A DNA stretch of 64,000 nt from Micromonospora chaiyaphumensis (GCF_900091435.1 NZ_FMCS01000005.1:1-64000), one strand, 5' to 3'. Shown: positions 16,753-25,353, counted from the first letter of the stretch. Numbers and translations: made by a program. The notes: generated by a model from the sequence alone, not told the origin.

Positions 16753-17696
16753 GCCGACTCCTTCCGCCGGCCCAGCATGCGCAGGTAGACCAGCGCGATG
16801 ACCAGGTTGATCAGCAGCATGACGAACGAGATGGCGGCGCCGAAGCCGAGCTCGCCGCCGGAGAGCGCCACCTTGTAGACGTAGACCGGCAGGATCTCCG
16901 AGCGCTGCTCGGGCCCGCCCGCGGTGATGAGGAACGGCGCGAAGTCGTTGAACGTCCAGAGGCTGATGAGCAGCAGGTTGGTCAGCACGTGCCCGCGGAT
17001 GCGGGGGAAGACCACGTCGCGCAGCTGCTGCCAGGTCGAGGCACCGGCCAGCCGGGCGGTCTCCAGGTGTGAGCGGGGGACGTTCTCCAGCGCGGCGGCG
17101 TAGAGCATCATCGAGAACGCCGTGCCGCGCCAGGTGTTGAAGACGATGATCGACAGCATCGGGTGGTCCAGCAGCCACGCCGTCCCGGGGATGCCGAGCA
17201 GCGCGTTGAGCGTGCCGGCGTCCCGGTCGAGCAGGGCGATCCACAGGAAGGCCACCACCGAGCTGGGCAGGATCCAGGAGAGCAGCACGAACCCCTCGAC
17301 CACCCGGCGCAGCGGGCCGCGGCGGTCGCGCAGCGCGAAGGCGATGGCGAAGCCGAGCCCGGCCTGGCCGATGACCGCCGAGCCGAGGACGAACTGCAGG
17401 GTCAGCAGCAGGGAGGTGCGGAACCGTTCGTCGCCGAGTGCCCGGGTGTAGTTGTCCAGGCCGACCACCTCGGGGTGGGCGGCGGCCAGGCCGGTGAGCC
17501 GGTAGTTGGTCACGCCCAGGTAGATGGTCCAGGCGGCCGGCACCACGAGGAAGACCAGGATGAGCACCATGGCCGGGACGAGGAACCCGGTGGCCCGGGC
17601 CCGGCCGAGCCCGGCGGCGTCGGGGGCCGGGGAGGCGCCCGTGACCGGGCGCGCTCCCTCGACCACCTCGTCAGGAGGTGACGTTACCTGGACCAC
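16749..17696 (-). CDS. carbohydrate ABC transporter permease (MalF/UgpA type)
   Basis: A 315-residue integral membrane subunit with about six helices after a 35-residue cytosolic N-terminus (ATGFLVPAMVLILVFLVVPAAWTIYLGV is the first). The EAA loop is HLETARLAGASTWQQLRDVVFPRIRGHV. The start GTG at 17696 lies inside the end of the binding-protein gene (26-nt overlap), with GAAGGG about 9 nt upstream. A GTG at 17666 is an alternative but has no ribosome site. It is the partner of the MalG-type permease encoded next. Confidence 0.92.
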   Translation of the reverse strand: MVQVTSPPDEVVEGARPVTGASPAPDAAGLGRARATGFLVPAMVLILVFLVVPAAWTIYLGVTNYRLTGLAAAHPEVVGLDNYTRALGDERFRTSLLLTLQFVLGSAVIGQAGLGFAIAFALRDRRGPLRRVVEGFVLLSWILPSSVVAFLWIALLDRDAGTLNALLGIPGTAWLLDHPMLSIIVFNTWRGTAFSMMLYAAALENVPRSHLETARLAGASTWQQLRDVVFPRIRGHVLTNLLLISLWTFNDFAPFLITAGGPEQRSEILPVYVYKVALSGGELGFGAAISFVMLLINLVIALVYLRMLGRRKESA

Positions 17697-19068
17697 CGAC
17701 GAACCCTTCGACCTTCTTCTGGTACTCGGCGGCCGCCTCGTCGGGGCTCTTGCCCGCCGTGGCGGCGGCGGTGGCCTCCTGGAGCGCCACCGACACCTGC
17801 GGGTACACCGCCAGCGGCGGCCGGTACGCGGTCAGCGGCAGCACCTTCTCGGTGATGAAGCTGAGCATCGGGTCGCCCGCGAGGACCTCCTTGTTGACGT
17901 CCTGCCGCGCGGTGATCCGCGCCTCGCCGGCGAGTTCGGCCTTGACCGCCTCCGCCGAGTGCATGAACGACAGCAGTTCCCAGGCCTGAGCGGGGAACTT
18001 GGAGTTGGGGTTGATCGTCCGCACCCCGCCGCCGGACATGCTGACGAAGTCCTGGCCGCGGATGCCGGCGCCGGGCTGCTTGGCCGGGATCATCGCGTAC
18101 CCGACGGTGGTGTCCCGGTCGGCCATCTTGGCGATGCCGTCCTTCGGGTTGATGACGCTGCGCCAGAAATAGTCGCCCTCGGCGAGGATGCCGATCTTGC
18201 CGGCGGCGAACTCGGCGAACGACTTGTCGCGACCCTTGGCCTCCTGCTGGAGCTTCGGGTCGCCCAGGCCGCCACCGTAGACCTTGCCGTAGAAGTCGAG
18301 CATGTCCTTCACCGGCTGGGTGGCGCCGGACCACTTCCCGTCCTTGTAGACCTCGCCGCCGGCGCCGACCAGCAACGGCAGGGCACCCTGCATCGAGGTC
18401 GCCTCGCCCATCGCGGTGCCGGCGTTGATCTGGATCGGGGTCACCCCGGGCAGCGCCTTGAGCTTGGCGCCCGCGTCGAGGATCTCCTGCCAGCTCTTCG
18501 GCTGCCAGTCGGCGGGCAGGCCGGCCCGGGCGAAGAGCTTCTTGTTGTAGTAGAGGACCCGGCCGTCGGTGCCGAGCGGGATGGCGTAGCGCTTGTCCTC
18601 GAAGGAGCCGAGCCCCTGGACGCTGTCCGGGATCTGGGACCAGCCCTCCCAGGAGTCGACCTGGTCACCGGCGACCTCGGACAGCGGCTTGAGGTAGCCG
18701 GCCTGGGCGAACTCGCCGACCCAGATGCCGTCGACGGCGATGACGTCGGCGCCGCCCTTGGAGCGCAGGTCGAGGGCCAGCTTGGTCTTGTACACCTCGT
18801 CGTCGACGCCGCTGGACGTGAACGTCACCTTGGCGGTGACGCCCTTGGCCTTCTGCGCCTCGATGAACTTGGGGATGACCCATTTCTCGATCCACTCCGC
18901 GCCCGCGGAGTTCTTACCGCCGACGATCGAGTTGGCGGAGATGGTGAGGGTGATGTTCTTGGCGTCCTTGCCGGCGGGCTCGTCGGAGCCGCCGCAGGCG
19001 GTGGCGGCGAGGGCGACGGCGGTGAACGCGGCGAGCACGCCGGCGGCGCGTCTCGGCTTGGCTGACAT
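17671..19068 (-). CDS. sugar ABC transporter substrate-binding lipoprotein
   Basis: A 465-residue extracellular solute-binding protein (family 1, MalE-like). It starts at the ATG at 19068 (MSAKPRR), with GAAGGG about 8 nt upstream. A lipoprotein signal peptide ends at a lipobox-like AATAC|GGS, so the mature Cys is about residue 26. Recognisable family segments are DVIAVDGIWVGEFAQAGYLKPL, YAIPLGTDGRVLYYNKKLFARAGLP and GIRGQDFVSMSGGGVRTINPNS. It is the first gene of the importer operon. The 154-bp leader holds the palindrome TGTCATGACA, the putative GntR operator. The ligand is unknown; the downstream GH38 and inositol genes suggest a mannoside or inositol conjugate. Confidence 0.94.
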   Translation of the reverse strand: MSAKPRRAAGVLAAFTAVALAATACGGSDEPAGKDAKNITLTISANSIVGGKNSAGAEWIEKWVIPKFIEAQKAKGVTAKVTFTSSGVDDEVYKTKLALDLRSKGGADVIAVDGIWVGEFAQAGYLKPLSEVAGDQVDSWEGWSQIPDSVQGLGSFEDKRYAIPLGTDGRVLYYNKKLFARAGLPADWQPKSWQEILDAGAKLKALPGVTPIQINAGTAMGEATSMQGALPLLVGAGGEVYKDGKWSGATQPVKDMLDFYGKVYGGGLGDPKLQQEAKGRDKSFAEFAAGKIGILAEGDYFWRSVINPKDGIAKMADRDTTVGYAMIPAKQPGAGIRGQDFVSMSGGGVRTINPNSKFPAQAWELLSFMHSAEAVKAELAGEARITARQDVNKEVLAGDPMLSFITEKVLPLTAYRPPLAVYPQVSVALQEATAAATAGKSPDEAAAEYQKKVEGFVGGPGNVTS

Positions 19069-19161
19069 GGGCTGTTTCCCTTCGCAAGGAGGAACTTCGA
19101 AGAGACTCGCGGGTCGCCCCGTCGGCCGCAGGTCCGCCGCCGGCGGTGCTTGCGGCCACAA

Positions 19162-19171
19162 TGTCATGACA
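19162..19171. promoter_or_regulatory. putative GntR operator, site 1 (before the ABC importer operon)
   Basis: Perfect 10-bp palindrome TGTCATGACA, 94 bp upstream of the binding-protein start and downstream of the regulator stop. The identical sequence occurs at 20046-20055 before the divergent inositol operon. I noticed no other copy in the window. Confidence 0.6.
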
Positions 19172-19221
19172 GCCTGACGACGTAAATACCTGTCACTGAA
19201 ATGAGCGCGAAACATCCACCG

Positions 19222-19959
19222 TCACCGCTCGGCGACGGTCACCTCGAGGGAGTAGCGGCTGGCGCGGTAGATGTGCGCGCCGTGCTCGACATAGCGGCCC
19301 TGGTCGTCGTAGGCGGTGCGGGTCATGGTGAGCAGCGGCGCGCCGCGCCGCTCGCCGAGCATCTGCGCCTCGGCGGCGGTGGCGGCCCGGGCGCCGATCC
19401 GCTGGTTGGCGCCCCGGATCCGCCGTCCGCCGGCCCGCAGGATCGCGTAGAGGCCGTCGGCCTGCAACGCCGCCATGGTGATCCGCGGCAGGTCGACCGG
19501 CAGCCAGTTCTCCATCAGAGCCAGGGGTTCCCCGTCGGAGAACCGCAGCCGGCGCAGGTGCTGCACCTCGCCGCCGGGTGGCACGCCGAGCGCCGCGGCG
19601 ACCGCCGGCGGGCAGGCCACGGTGGCCAGTTCCAGCACCGAGGTGGACGGCCGCTGACCGGCCCGGACCAGGTCGTCGTGCAGGCTGGTCAGCTCGACGG
19701 CCCGGCGCACCTCGCCCCGCACCACCTGGGTGCCCACGCCCCGGCGGCGGATGATCAGTCCCTTGTCGACGAGGTGCTGGATCGCCTGCCGCACGGTGGG
19801 CCGGGACAGCCCCAGCCGGTCGGCCAGTTGCAGCTCGCTGTCCAGGCGGTCACCCGGGGCCAGCTCACCCCGCTGGATCGCCGCGGCGAACTGCTCCGCG
19901 ACCTGGAAGTAGAGCGGGACCGGGCTGCTGCGGTCGACCGCGATCTCGGGACCGGTCAC
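19222..19959 (-). CDS. GntR-family (HutC subfamily) transcriptional regulator
   Basis: A 245-residue repressor-type regulator. The N-terminal winged helix-turn-helix is about residues 12-78 (PLYFQVAEQFAAAIQRGELAPGD, SELQLADRLGLSRPTVRQAIQHLVDKGL, RRRGVGTQVV). The C-terminal UTRA ligand-binding domain of the HutC/DasR type includes LRRLRFSDGEPLALMENWLP and TRTAYDDQGRYVEHGAHIYRASRYSLEV. The start is the GTG at 19959 with AGGAGG 6 nt upstream, although the frame stays open much further. The gene lies between the importer operon (same strand, downstream) and the iol operon (divergent). Identical palindromes in both control regions make it the obvious regulator of both, with autoregulation likely. 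The inducer is probably a sugar or inositol intermediate (inference). Confidence 0.93.
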   Translation of the reverse strand: MTGPEIAVDRSSPVPLYFQVAEQFAAAIQRGELAPGDRLDSELQLADRLGLSRPTVRQAIQHLVDKGLIIRRRGVGTQVVRGEVRRAVELTSLHDDLVRAGQRPSTSVLELATVACPPAVAAALGVPPGGEVQHLRRLRFSDGEPLALMENWLPVDLPRITMAALQADGLYAILRAGGRRIRGANQRIGARAATAAEAQMLGERRGAPLLTMTRTAYDDQGRYVEHGAHIYRASRYSLEVTVAER

Positions 19960-20045
19960 GGAAACCTCCTCGCTGCGGCTGAGCGGGATCGGGCGTGCTG
20001 ATGCGCGCCACTGTACCGAAGCGATCACGGAGCGCAGAGCACGGA

Positions 20046-20055
20046 TGTCATGACA
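20046..20055. promoter_or_regulatory. putative GntR operator, site 2 (between gntR and iolC)
   Basis: Second copy of TGTCATGACA. It sits 5 bp upstream of a TTGACA -35 box (20061-20066) for the iolC operon and 86 bp upstream of the divergent regulator start. A bound dimer would block the iolC promoter and could also control the regulator gene. Confidence 0.6.
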
Positions 20056-20060
20056 ACACA

Positions 20061-20090
20061 TTGACACAACTCGCAGAGCACTGTTACCAA
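20061..20090 (+). promoter_or_regulatory. predicted promoter of the iolC-B-D operon
   Basis: TTGACA (20061-20066) and TACCAA (20085-20090), 18 nt apart, lie 59 nt before the iolC start. The -35 box is a perfect consensus; the -10 box is weaker. The adjacent TGTCATGACA palindrome supports this as the regulated promoter. Confidence 0.5.
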
Positions 20091-20148
20091 TCAGGGACGG
20101 AGTCGAGCTGGCGGACACGCCGACGCCGGCCGGGACGGAGGGCGCCGC

Positions 20149-21120
20149 ATGCTCGATGTGCTCACCATCGGCCGGGTCGGGGTGGACATCTATCCGTTGC
20201 AGGTCGCCACGCCGCTGGCCGAGGTCGAGACGTTCGGCCGGTTCCTCGGCGGCAGCCCCACCAACGTGGCGGTCGCGGCCAGCCGCCAGGGCCTGCGCGC
20301 CGGGCTGATCACCCGCACCGGCGCCGACGCCTTCGCCGGCTACGTGCACCGGGCGCTGCGTGAGTTCGGTGTGGACGACAGCCAGGTCCAGCCCGTCGAC
20401 GGGCTGCCCACCCCGATCACCTTCTGCGAGATCTTCCCGCCGGACCACTTCCCGCTGTGGTTCTACCGCACCCCCACCGCGCCGGACCTCCAGATCCGCC
20501 CCGAGGAGCTGGACCTCGACGCGATCACGTCGGCACGCGTCTTCTGGCTGACCGGCACCGGCCTGTGCCAGCAGCCCAGCCGCGACGCGCACACCGCCGC
20601 GCTCGCCGCCCGGGCCGGCCGCCCGCACACGGTGCTGGACCTGGACTACCGGCCGATGTTCTGGCCGGACCCGGCGGCCGCGACCGCGGCCGTGGCCGAG
20701 GCGCTGCCCCGGGTCACCGTCGCCGTCGGCAACCTCGACGAGGTGGAGATCGCGGTCGGCACCCGCGACCCCGACCGGGCCGCCGACCTGCTGCTCGAAC
20801 GCGGCCCCCGGCTCGCCGTGGTCAAGCTCGGCCCCGCGGGCGTGCTGGCCCGCACGGCGGAGCAGAGCGTGCGGGTGCCGCCGGTGCCGGTGGACGTGGT
20901 CAACGGCCTGGGCGCCGGCGACGCCTTCGGCGGCGCGCTCTGCCTGGGGCTGCTGCGCGGCTGGCCGCTGGAGCGGACCATCCGCTTCGCCAACGCCGCC
21001 GGCGCGATCGTCGCCTCCCGGCTGGCCTGCTCCGCCGCCATGCCCGACTACGCCGAGACCGCGGCGCTGGCCGGGGACGCCGCGTCGCCGACCGCCGTCC
21101 TGACAGGAGAAGACCGGTGA
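20149..21120 (+). CDS. iolC: 5-dehydro-2-deoxygluconokinase
   Basis: Phosphorylates 2-deoxy-5-keto-D-gluconate in myo-inositol catabolism. The 323-residue PfkB/ribokinase-family product has the N-terminal GGSPTNVAVAASRQGL and the C-terminal anion-hole/catalytic motif VVNGLGAGDAFGGAL, in which the Asp of GAGD is the base. FCEIFPPDHFPLWFYR and LDLDYRPMFW are segments I associate with IolC rather than other PfkB kinases. The start ATG has GGAGGG 7 nt upstream. It is the first gene of a four-gene operon and overlaps the next by 4 nt (GTGA). A putative operator and a TTGACA promoter precede it. Confidence 0.9.
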   Translation: MLDVLTIGRVGVDIYPLQVATPLAEVETFGRFLGGSPTNVAVAASRQGLRAGLITRTGADAFAGYVHRALREFGVDDSQVQPVDGLPTPITFCEIFPPDHFPLWFYRTPTAPDLQIRPEELDLDAITSARVFWLTGTGLCQQPSRDAHTAALAARAGRPHTVLDLDYRPMFWPDPAAATAAVAEALPRVTVAVGNLDEVEIAVGTRDPDRAADLLLERGPRLAVVKLGPAGVLARTAEQSVRVPPVPVDVVNGLGAGDAFGGALCLGLLRGWPLERTIRFANAAGAIVASRLACSAAMPDYAETAALAGDAASPTAVLTGEDR

Positions 21121-22004
21121 GCACCGAGTACGACGCGCTGACCCGCACCCGCGCGCACCGGCCGCAGGCGATCGCCGAAGCCGCCGCCCGCCGTACCCGC
21201 CGGCCCTGGCCCGAACCCGGCCGGCCGCTGTTCGTCATCGCCGCCGACCACCCGGCCCGCGGCGCCCTCGGGGTGCGGGACCGGCCGATGGCCATGGCCG
21301 GGCGCGCCGACCTGCTCGACCGGCTGCGCGTGGCGCTGTCCCGGCCCGGCGTCGACGGCGTGCTCGGCACCCCCGACATCCTGGAGGACCTGCTGCTGCT
21401 CGGCGCGCTGGAGAACCGCCTGGCCATCGGCTCGATGAACCGTGGCGGCCTCTCCGGCGCCGCCTTCGAACTCGACGACCGGTTCACCGCCTACGACGCC
21501 GACAGCATCGCCGCGATGCGCTACGACGGCGGCAAGATGCTCTGCCGGATCGACCCGGACGACCCGGCCACCGCCGCCACCCTCCAGGCCTGCGCCCAGG
21601 CGGTCACCGCGCTCGCCGCGCACCGCACCGTGGCCCTCGTCGAACCGCTGTGGGTGGCCCGCGACGGGGGCCGGGTGAGCGCCGACCTGCGCCCGGAGTC
21701 GGTCATCAAGGGTGTGAGCGTCGGGCAGGCGCTCGGCGCAACCAGCGCGTACACCTGGTTGAAGCTGCCCGCCGTCGACGAGATGGAGCGGGTGATGGCC
21801 GCGACCACGCTGCCGGTCCTGCTCCTCGGCGGCGACCCGGTGGAGGCGCCCGACGTGGTGTACGCCCGGTGGGCGCGGGCACTGCGGCTGCCCGGCGTGC
21901 GCGGCCTGGTGGTCGGCCGGGCGCTGCTCTACCCGCCCGACGACGACGTGGCCGCCGCCGTGGACCTGGCCGGCTCGCTGCTGCCCACCGGGCAGGACGC
22001 GTGA
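21117..22004 (+). CDS. Cgl0159-like (beta/alpha)8 aldolase, probable IolJ-type step
   Basis: A 295-residue TIM-barrel protein resembling the Cgl0159-type proteins of corynebacterial inositol clusters and DeoC/LacD-like aldolases. Conserved parts are LFVIAADHPARGALG, DGVLGTPDILEDLLLLG, GSMNRGGLSGAAFELDDRFT, GGKMLCRIDPDDP, VEPLW and TAYTWLKLPAVDEMERVM. The last carries a candidate Schiff-base Lys in WLKLP. By position, between iolC and iolB, it would cleave the phosphorylated deoxyketogluconate to dihydroxyacetone phosphate and malonate semialdehyde. The family has no firmly assigned reaction known to me, so this is inference. It starts at a GTG overlapping the iolC stop, with AGGAGA 7 nt upstream. 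Confidence 0.82.
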   Translation: MSTEYDALTRTRAHRPQAIAEAAARRTRRPWPEPGRPLFVIAADHPARGALGVRDRPMAMAGRADLLDRLRVALSRPGVDGVLGTPDILEDLLLLGALENRLAIGSMNRGGLSGAAFELDDRFTAYDADSIAAMRYDGGKMLCRIDPDDPATAATLQACAQAVTALAAHRTVALVEPLWVARDGGRVSADLRPESVIKGVSVGQALGATSAYTWLKLPAVDEMERVMAATTLPVLLLGGDPVEAPDVVYARWARALRLPGVRGLVVGRALLYPPDDDVAAAVDLAGSLLPTGQDA

Positions 22005-22897
22005 GGACCCCCGACGCCCACCTGCCCTGGGGCGGCACCGCCCGTGGGCCGTGGGCGCTGGAGGTCACCCCCGAGCGGGCCGGCTGGACCTACGCCGGGC
22101 TGCGGGTGCTCACCCTGCCGACCGGTGGCGAGGTCAGCTTCGCCACCGGCGACGAGGAGATGCTGGTGCTGCCGCTGTCCGGCGCCGCCACCGTGCGGTG
22201 CGACGGGTTGCGGCTCGCCCTGACCGGGCGGGCGTCGGTGTTCGCCGCCGTCACCGACTTCGCCTACCTCCCCCGCGACGCCGAGGTGACGATCAGCGGC
22301 ACCGGCCGCTTCGCGCTGCCGTCGGCGCGGGCCACCCGCCGCCTGTCGCCCCGCTACGGCGCGGCCCGGGACGTGCCGGTGGAACTGCGCGGCGCCGGGG
22401 CGGCCAGCCGGCAGGTCAACAACTTCTGCGCGCCGGACGCCTTCGACTGCGACCGGCTGGTCGCCGTGGAGGTGCTCACGCCCGGGGGGAACTGGTCGTC
22501 GTACCCGCCCCACAAGCACGAGCAGGACCGGGCGTACGACGACGGGCGGGTCGAGGCCGCGCTGGAGGAGGTCTACTACTTCGAGGTGGCCGGCGGCGAT
22601 CCCGGCGACGGTCCGGTGGGCTACCAGCGGGTCTACGGCACCGCCGACCGGCCGATCGACGTGCTCGCCGAGGTGCGCACCGGCGATGTTGTGCTCGTCC
22701 CGTACGGCTACCACGGGCCGTCGATGGCCGCGCCCGGCTACGACCTCTACTACCTGAACGTGCTGGCCGGACCCGGGGCCGCCCGGACCATGGCCTGTGT
22801 GGACGATCCCCGGCACGGCTGGATCCGGGGCAGCTGGGCCGACCAGGCGGTGGACCCGCGACTGCCGCTGACCCGGCCCGGAACGAAAGAGGCGTGA
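22001..22897 (+). CDS. iolB: 5-deoxy-glucuronate isomerase
   Basis: Isomerises 5-deoxy-D-glucuronate to 2-deoxy-5-keto-D-gluconate. The 298-residue product is a double cupin. The second cupin carries the metal-binding SSYPPHKHEQD and the downstream EEVYYFEV, with GDVVLVPYGYHGPSMAAPGYDLYYLNVLAG completing the His/Glu ligand set typical of IolB. The GTG at 22001 overlaps the upstream stop by 4 nt, and its own TGA shares a base with the iolD ATG (TGATG). Length and order match actinobacterial iolB. Confidence 0.92.
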   Translation: MRTPDAHLPWGGTARGPWALEVTPERAGWTYAGLRVLTLPTGGEVSFATGDEEMLVLPLSGAATVRCDGLRLALTGRASVFAAVTDFAYLPRDAEVTISGTGRFALPSARATRRLSPRYGAARDVPVELRGAGAASRQVNNFCAPDAFDCDRLVAVEVLTPGGNWSSYPPHKHEQDRAYDDGRVEAALEEVYYFEVAGGDPGDGPVGYQRVYGTADRPIDVLAEVRTGDVVLVPYGYHGPSMAAPGYDLYYLNVLAGPGAARTMACVDDPRHGWIRGSWADQAVDPRLPLTRPGTKEA

Positions 22898-24741
22898 TGC
22901 CCAGGTTGACGGTGGCGCAGGCGGTGGTGGCCTTCCTGGCCCGGCAGTTCTCCGAACGCGACGGGCGGCGGCAACGACTCATCCCGGCCTGCTTCGGCAT
23001 CTTCGGCCACGGCAACGTCGCCGGGCTCGGCGAGGCCCTGGCGACCGCGGGCGCGGACCTGCCCTACCACCTGTGCCGCACCGAGCAGGGCATGGTGCAC
23101 ACCGCGGCGGCGTACGCCCGGATGACCGACCGGCTCAGCACCCTGGCCTGCACCACCTCGATCGGCCCCGGCGCCACGAACCTGGTCACCGGGGCCGCCG
23201 GCGCCACCATCAACCGGCTGCCCGTGCTGCTGCTGCCCGGCGATCTCTTCGCCACCCGGGTGGCCAACCCGGTGCTCCAGGAACTGGAGGACCCCCGCTC
23301 GCACGACGTCAGCGTCACCGACGCGCTGCGGCCGGTCTCCCGCTACTGGGACCGGATCAACCGGCCGGAACAGCTGCCGGCGGCGCTGCTGGCGGCCATG
23401 CGGGTGCTGACCGACCCGGCGGAGACCGGCGCGGTCACCCTCGCGCTGCCGCAGGACGTGCAGGCCGAGGCGTACGACTGGCCCGACGAGCTGTTCGCCG
23501 AACGGGTCTGGCACGTGCCGCGCCCCCGCGCCGACGAGGCGGCGCTGATCCGGGCCGCCGACATCGTGCGGGCGGCCCGCCGCCCCCTGCTGGTGGCCGG
23601 CGGCGGGGTGATCTACAGCGGCGCCACCGGGGCGCTGCGCCGGTTCGCCGAGGAACACGGCGTGCCGGTGGCCGAGTCCCAGGCCGGCACCGGCGCGCTG
23701 CCGCACGGCCACCCGCTCGCCCTCGGCGCGATCGGCGTCACCGGCACCACGGCGGCCAACGAGATCGCGGCCGGCGCGGACGTGGTCATCGGGGTGGGCA
23801 CCCGCTACAGCGACTTCACCACCGCCTCCGGCACCCTCTTCGGCGACGGGGCGCGCTTCGTCAACCTCAACGTCACCCGCTTCGACGCGGCGAAGCTGTC
23901 CGGCACGCAGGTCGTCGGCGACGCGCGGGAGAGCCTCACGGCCCTCGACGGGGCCTGCGCCGGCTGGGGCACCGAGCCCGCGTACCGGGAGTCGGTGGCC
24001 CGGCTGCGCGAGCGCTGGACGGCCGTGGCGGACTCCGCCCGGCACGCCGACCCGGACGCGCCGCCCACCCAGACCGCGGTCATCGGCGCCGTCAACGACG
24101 CCGCCGGCCCCCGCGGCGTGGTCGTGTGCGCCGCCGGGTCGATGCCCGGTGACCTGCACCGGCTGTGGCGCAGCCGCGACCCCAAGAGCTACCACGTCGA
24201 GTACGGCTACTCCTGCATGGGCTACGAGATCGCCGGCGGGATCGGGGTGAAGCTGGCCGCGCCCGAGCGCGAGGTGTTCGTGCTGGTCGGTGACGGGTCC
24301 TACCTCATGCTGCCGAGCGAGCTGGCGACCGCGGTCGCCGAGGGTGTCAAGCTCGTCGTGGTGCTGGTCGACAACGCGGGCTTCGCCTCGATCGGCCGGC
24401 TGTCGGAGAGCGTCGGCGCGCACCGGCTCGGCACCGCCTACGTCGACCGCACCGGGGAGCCGCTGCCGATCGACCTCGGCGCCAACGCGGCCAGCCTCGG
24501 CGCCGACCTCATCCGGGTGTCCACCATGGAGGAGCTGCGGGCGGCACTGGCCACGGCGACGGCGGCCACCCGGACCACCGTGGTGCACGTGCGGACCGAC
24601 CGGTTCGAGGCGGGTCCGGACGCCGGCGCCTGGTGGGACGTGCCGGTCGCCGAGGTCTCCACCACGGATCAGGGGCGGGCCGCCCGGGCCGCGTACGAGG
24701 CGGGGCGCAAGACCCGCCGCACCCACCTGCGTCCCGGCTGA
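22897..24741 (+). CDS. iolD: 3D-(3,5/4)-trihydroxycyclohexane-1,2-dione acylhydrolase (ThDP-dependent)
   Basis: Opens the cyclitol ring by hydrolysis of the dione to 5-deoxyglucuronate. The 614-residue enzyme has the three-domain acetolactate-synthase fold. The N-terminal Pyr domain holds the catalytic Glu (CRTEQGMVHTAAAYAR), a central domain follows, and the C-terminal PP domain carries the ThDP/Mg motif GDGSYLMLPSELATAVAEGVKLVVVLVDN (GDG-N). GIFGHGNVAGLGEAL near residue 35 is typical of IolD. The start ATG overlaps the iolB stop. It is the last gene of the operon. iolA (malonate-semialdehyde dehydrogenase) is absent here and presumably lies elsewhere. Confidence 0.94.
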   Translation: MPRLTVAQAVVAFLARQFSERDGRRQRLIPACFGIFGHGNVAGLGEALATAGADLPYHLCRTEQGMVHTAAAYARMTDRLSTLACTTSIGPGATNLVTGAAGATINRLPVLLLPGDLFATRVANPVLQELEDPRSHDVSVTDALRPVSRYWDRINRPEQLPAALLAAMRVLTDPAETGAVTLALPQDVQAEAYDWPDELFAERVWHVPRPRADEAALIRAADIVRAARRPLLVAGGGVIYSGATGALRRFAEEHGVPVAESQAGTGALPHGHPLALGAIGVTGTTAANEIAAGADVVIGVGTRYSDFTTASGTLFGDGARFVNLNVTRFDAAKLSGTQVVGDARESLTALDGACAGWGTEPAYRESVARLRERWTAVADSARHADPDAPPTQTAVIGAVNDAAGPRGVVVCAAGSMPGDLHRLWRSRDPKSYHVEYGYSCMGYEIAGGIGVKLAAPEREVFVLVGDGSYLMLPSELATAVAEGVKLVVVLVDNAGFASIGRLSESVGAHRLGTAYVDRTGEPLPIDLGANAASLGADLIRVSTMEELRAALATATAATRTTVVHVRTDRFEAGPDAGAWWDVPVAEVSTTDQGRAARAAYEAGRKTRRTHLRPG

Positions 24742-24780
24742 CGGGTTTCCTGTCACGATCGGTGCCCGACCGGACATGGG

Positions 24781-25353
24781 ATGGACGTGAGCCCCGGGAC
24801 CGCGCACGAGGACCGCTTCCGACGCGCCTACGCCGCCGACTTCGAGCCGCTGCTGGCGTACGCCCTGCGCCGCGTCGCGGACCCCGAGGACGCGGCCGAC
24901 GTCGTCGCCGAGACCTTTCTCGTCGCCTGGCGCCGAAGACGCGACCTGCCGGCCGACGGCGAGGCCCGGCTCTGGCTCTACGGCGTCGCCCGCCGCGTGC
25001 TCGCCAACCACCACCGTGGCGGCGTACGCCGGCAGCGGCTGGGGGAGCGGCTCCGCCAGCGGATCACCGCGGTGCTCGGTGGCGACCCGGGCAGCGAGGT
25101 GCCGGAACGGCTCGCCGTCCGGGCCGCGCTCGCCCGGCTCGGCGACCTGGACCGCGAGGTGCTGCTGCTCACCGTGTGGGAGGGCCTGGAACCGCGCGAG
25201 GCCGCCGAGGTCCTCGGGGTGAGCCCGGCCGCGGTCCGCACCCGCCTGTCGCGGGCGCGGTCCCGGCTCCGCGAACTCGTCGGTGACGACCTGGGCCCAC
25301 CCGGACATGTACTCGACGTCCTGACCGCACCCGCCCCGAAGGAGGGCAGATGA
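24781..25353 (+). CDS. ECF-type RNA polymerase sigma factor
   Basis: A 190-residue sigma-70-family factor. Region 2 (RFRRAYAADFEPLLAYALRRVADPEDAADVVAETFLVAWRRR) contains the DAADVVAETF helix that binds core polymerase. Region 4 (ALARLGDLDREVLLLTVWEGLEPREAAEVLGVSPAAVRTRLSRARSRL) is the -35 reader. The start is the ATG at 24781 or the GTG six bases on; neither has a convincing ribosome site. The stop overlaps the ATG of the next gene (ATGA). That gene encodes a single-pass membrane protein, the usual place for an anti-sigma partner. Target promoters are unknown. Confidence 0.92.
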   Translation: MDVSPGTAHEDRFRRAYAADFEPLLAYALRRVADPEDAADVVAETFLVAWRRRRDLPADGEARLWLYGVARRVLANHHRGGVRRQRLGERLRQRITAVLGGDPGSEVPERLAVRAALARLGDLDREVLLLTVWEGLEPREAAEVLGVSPAAVRTRLSRARSRLRELVGDDLGPPGHVLDVLTAPAPKEGR

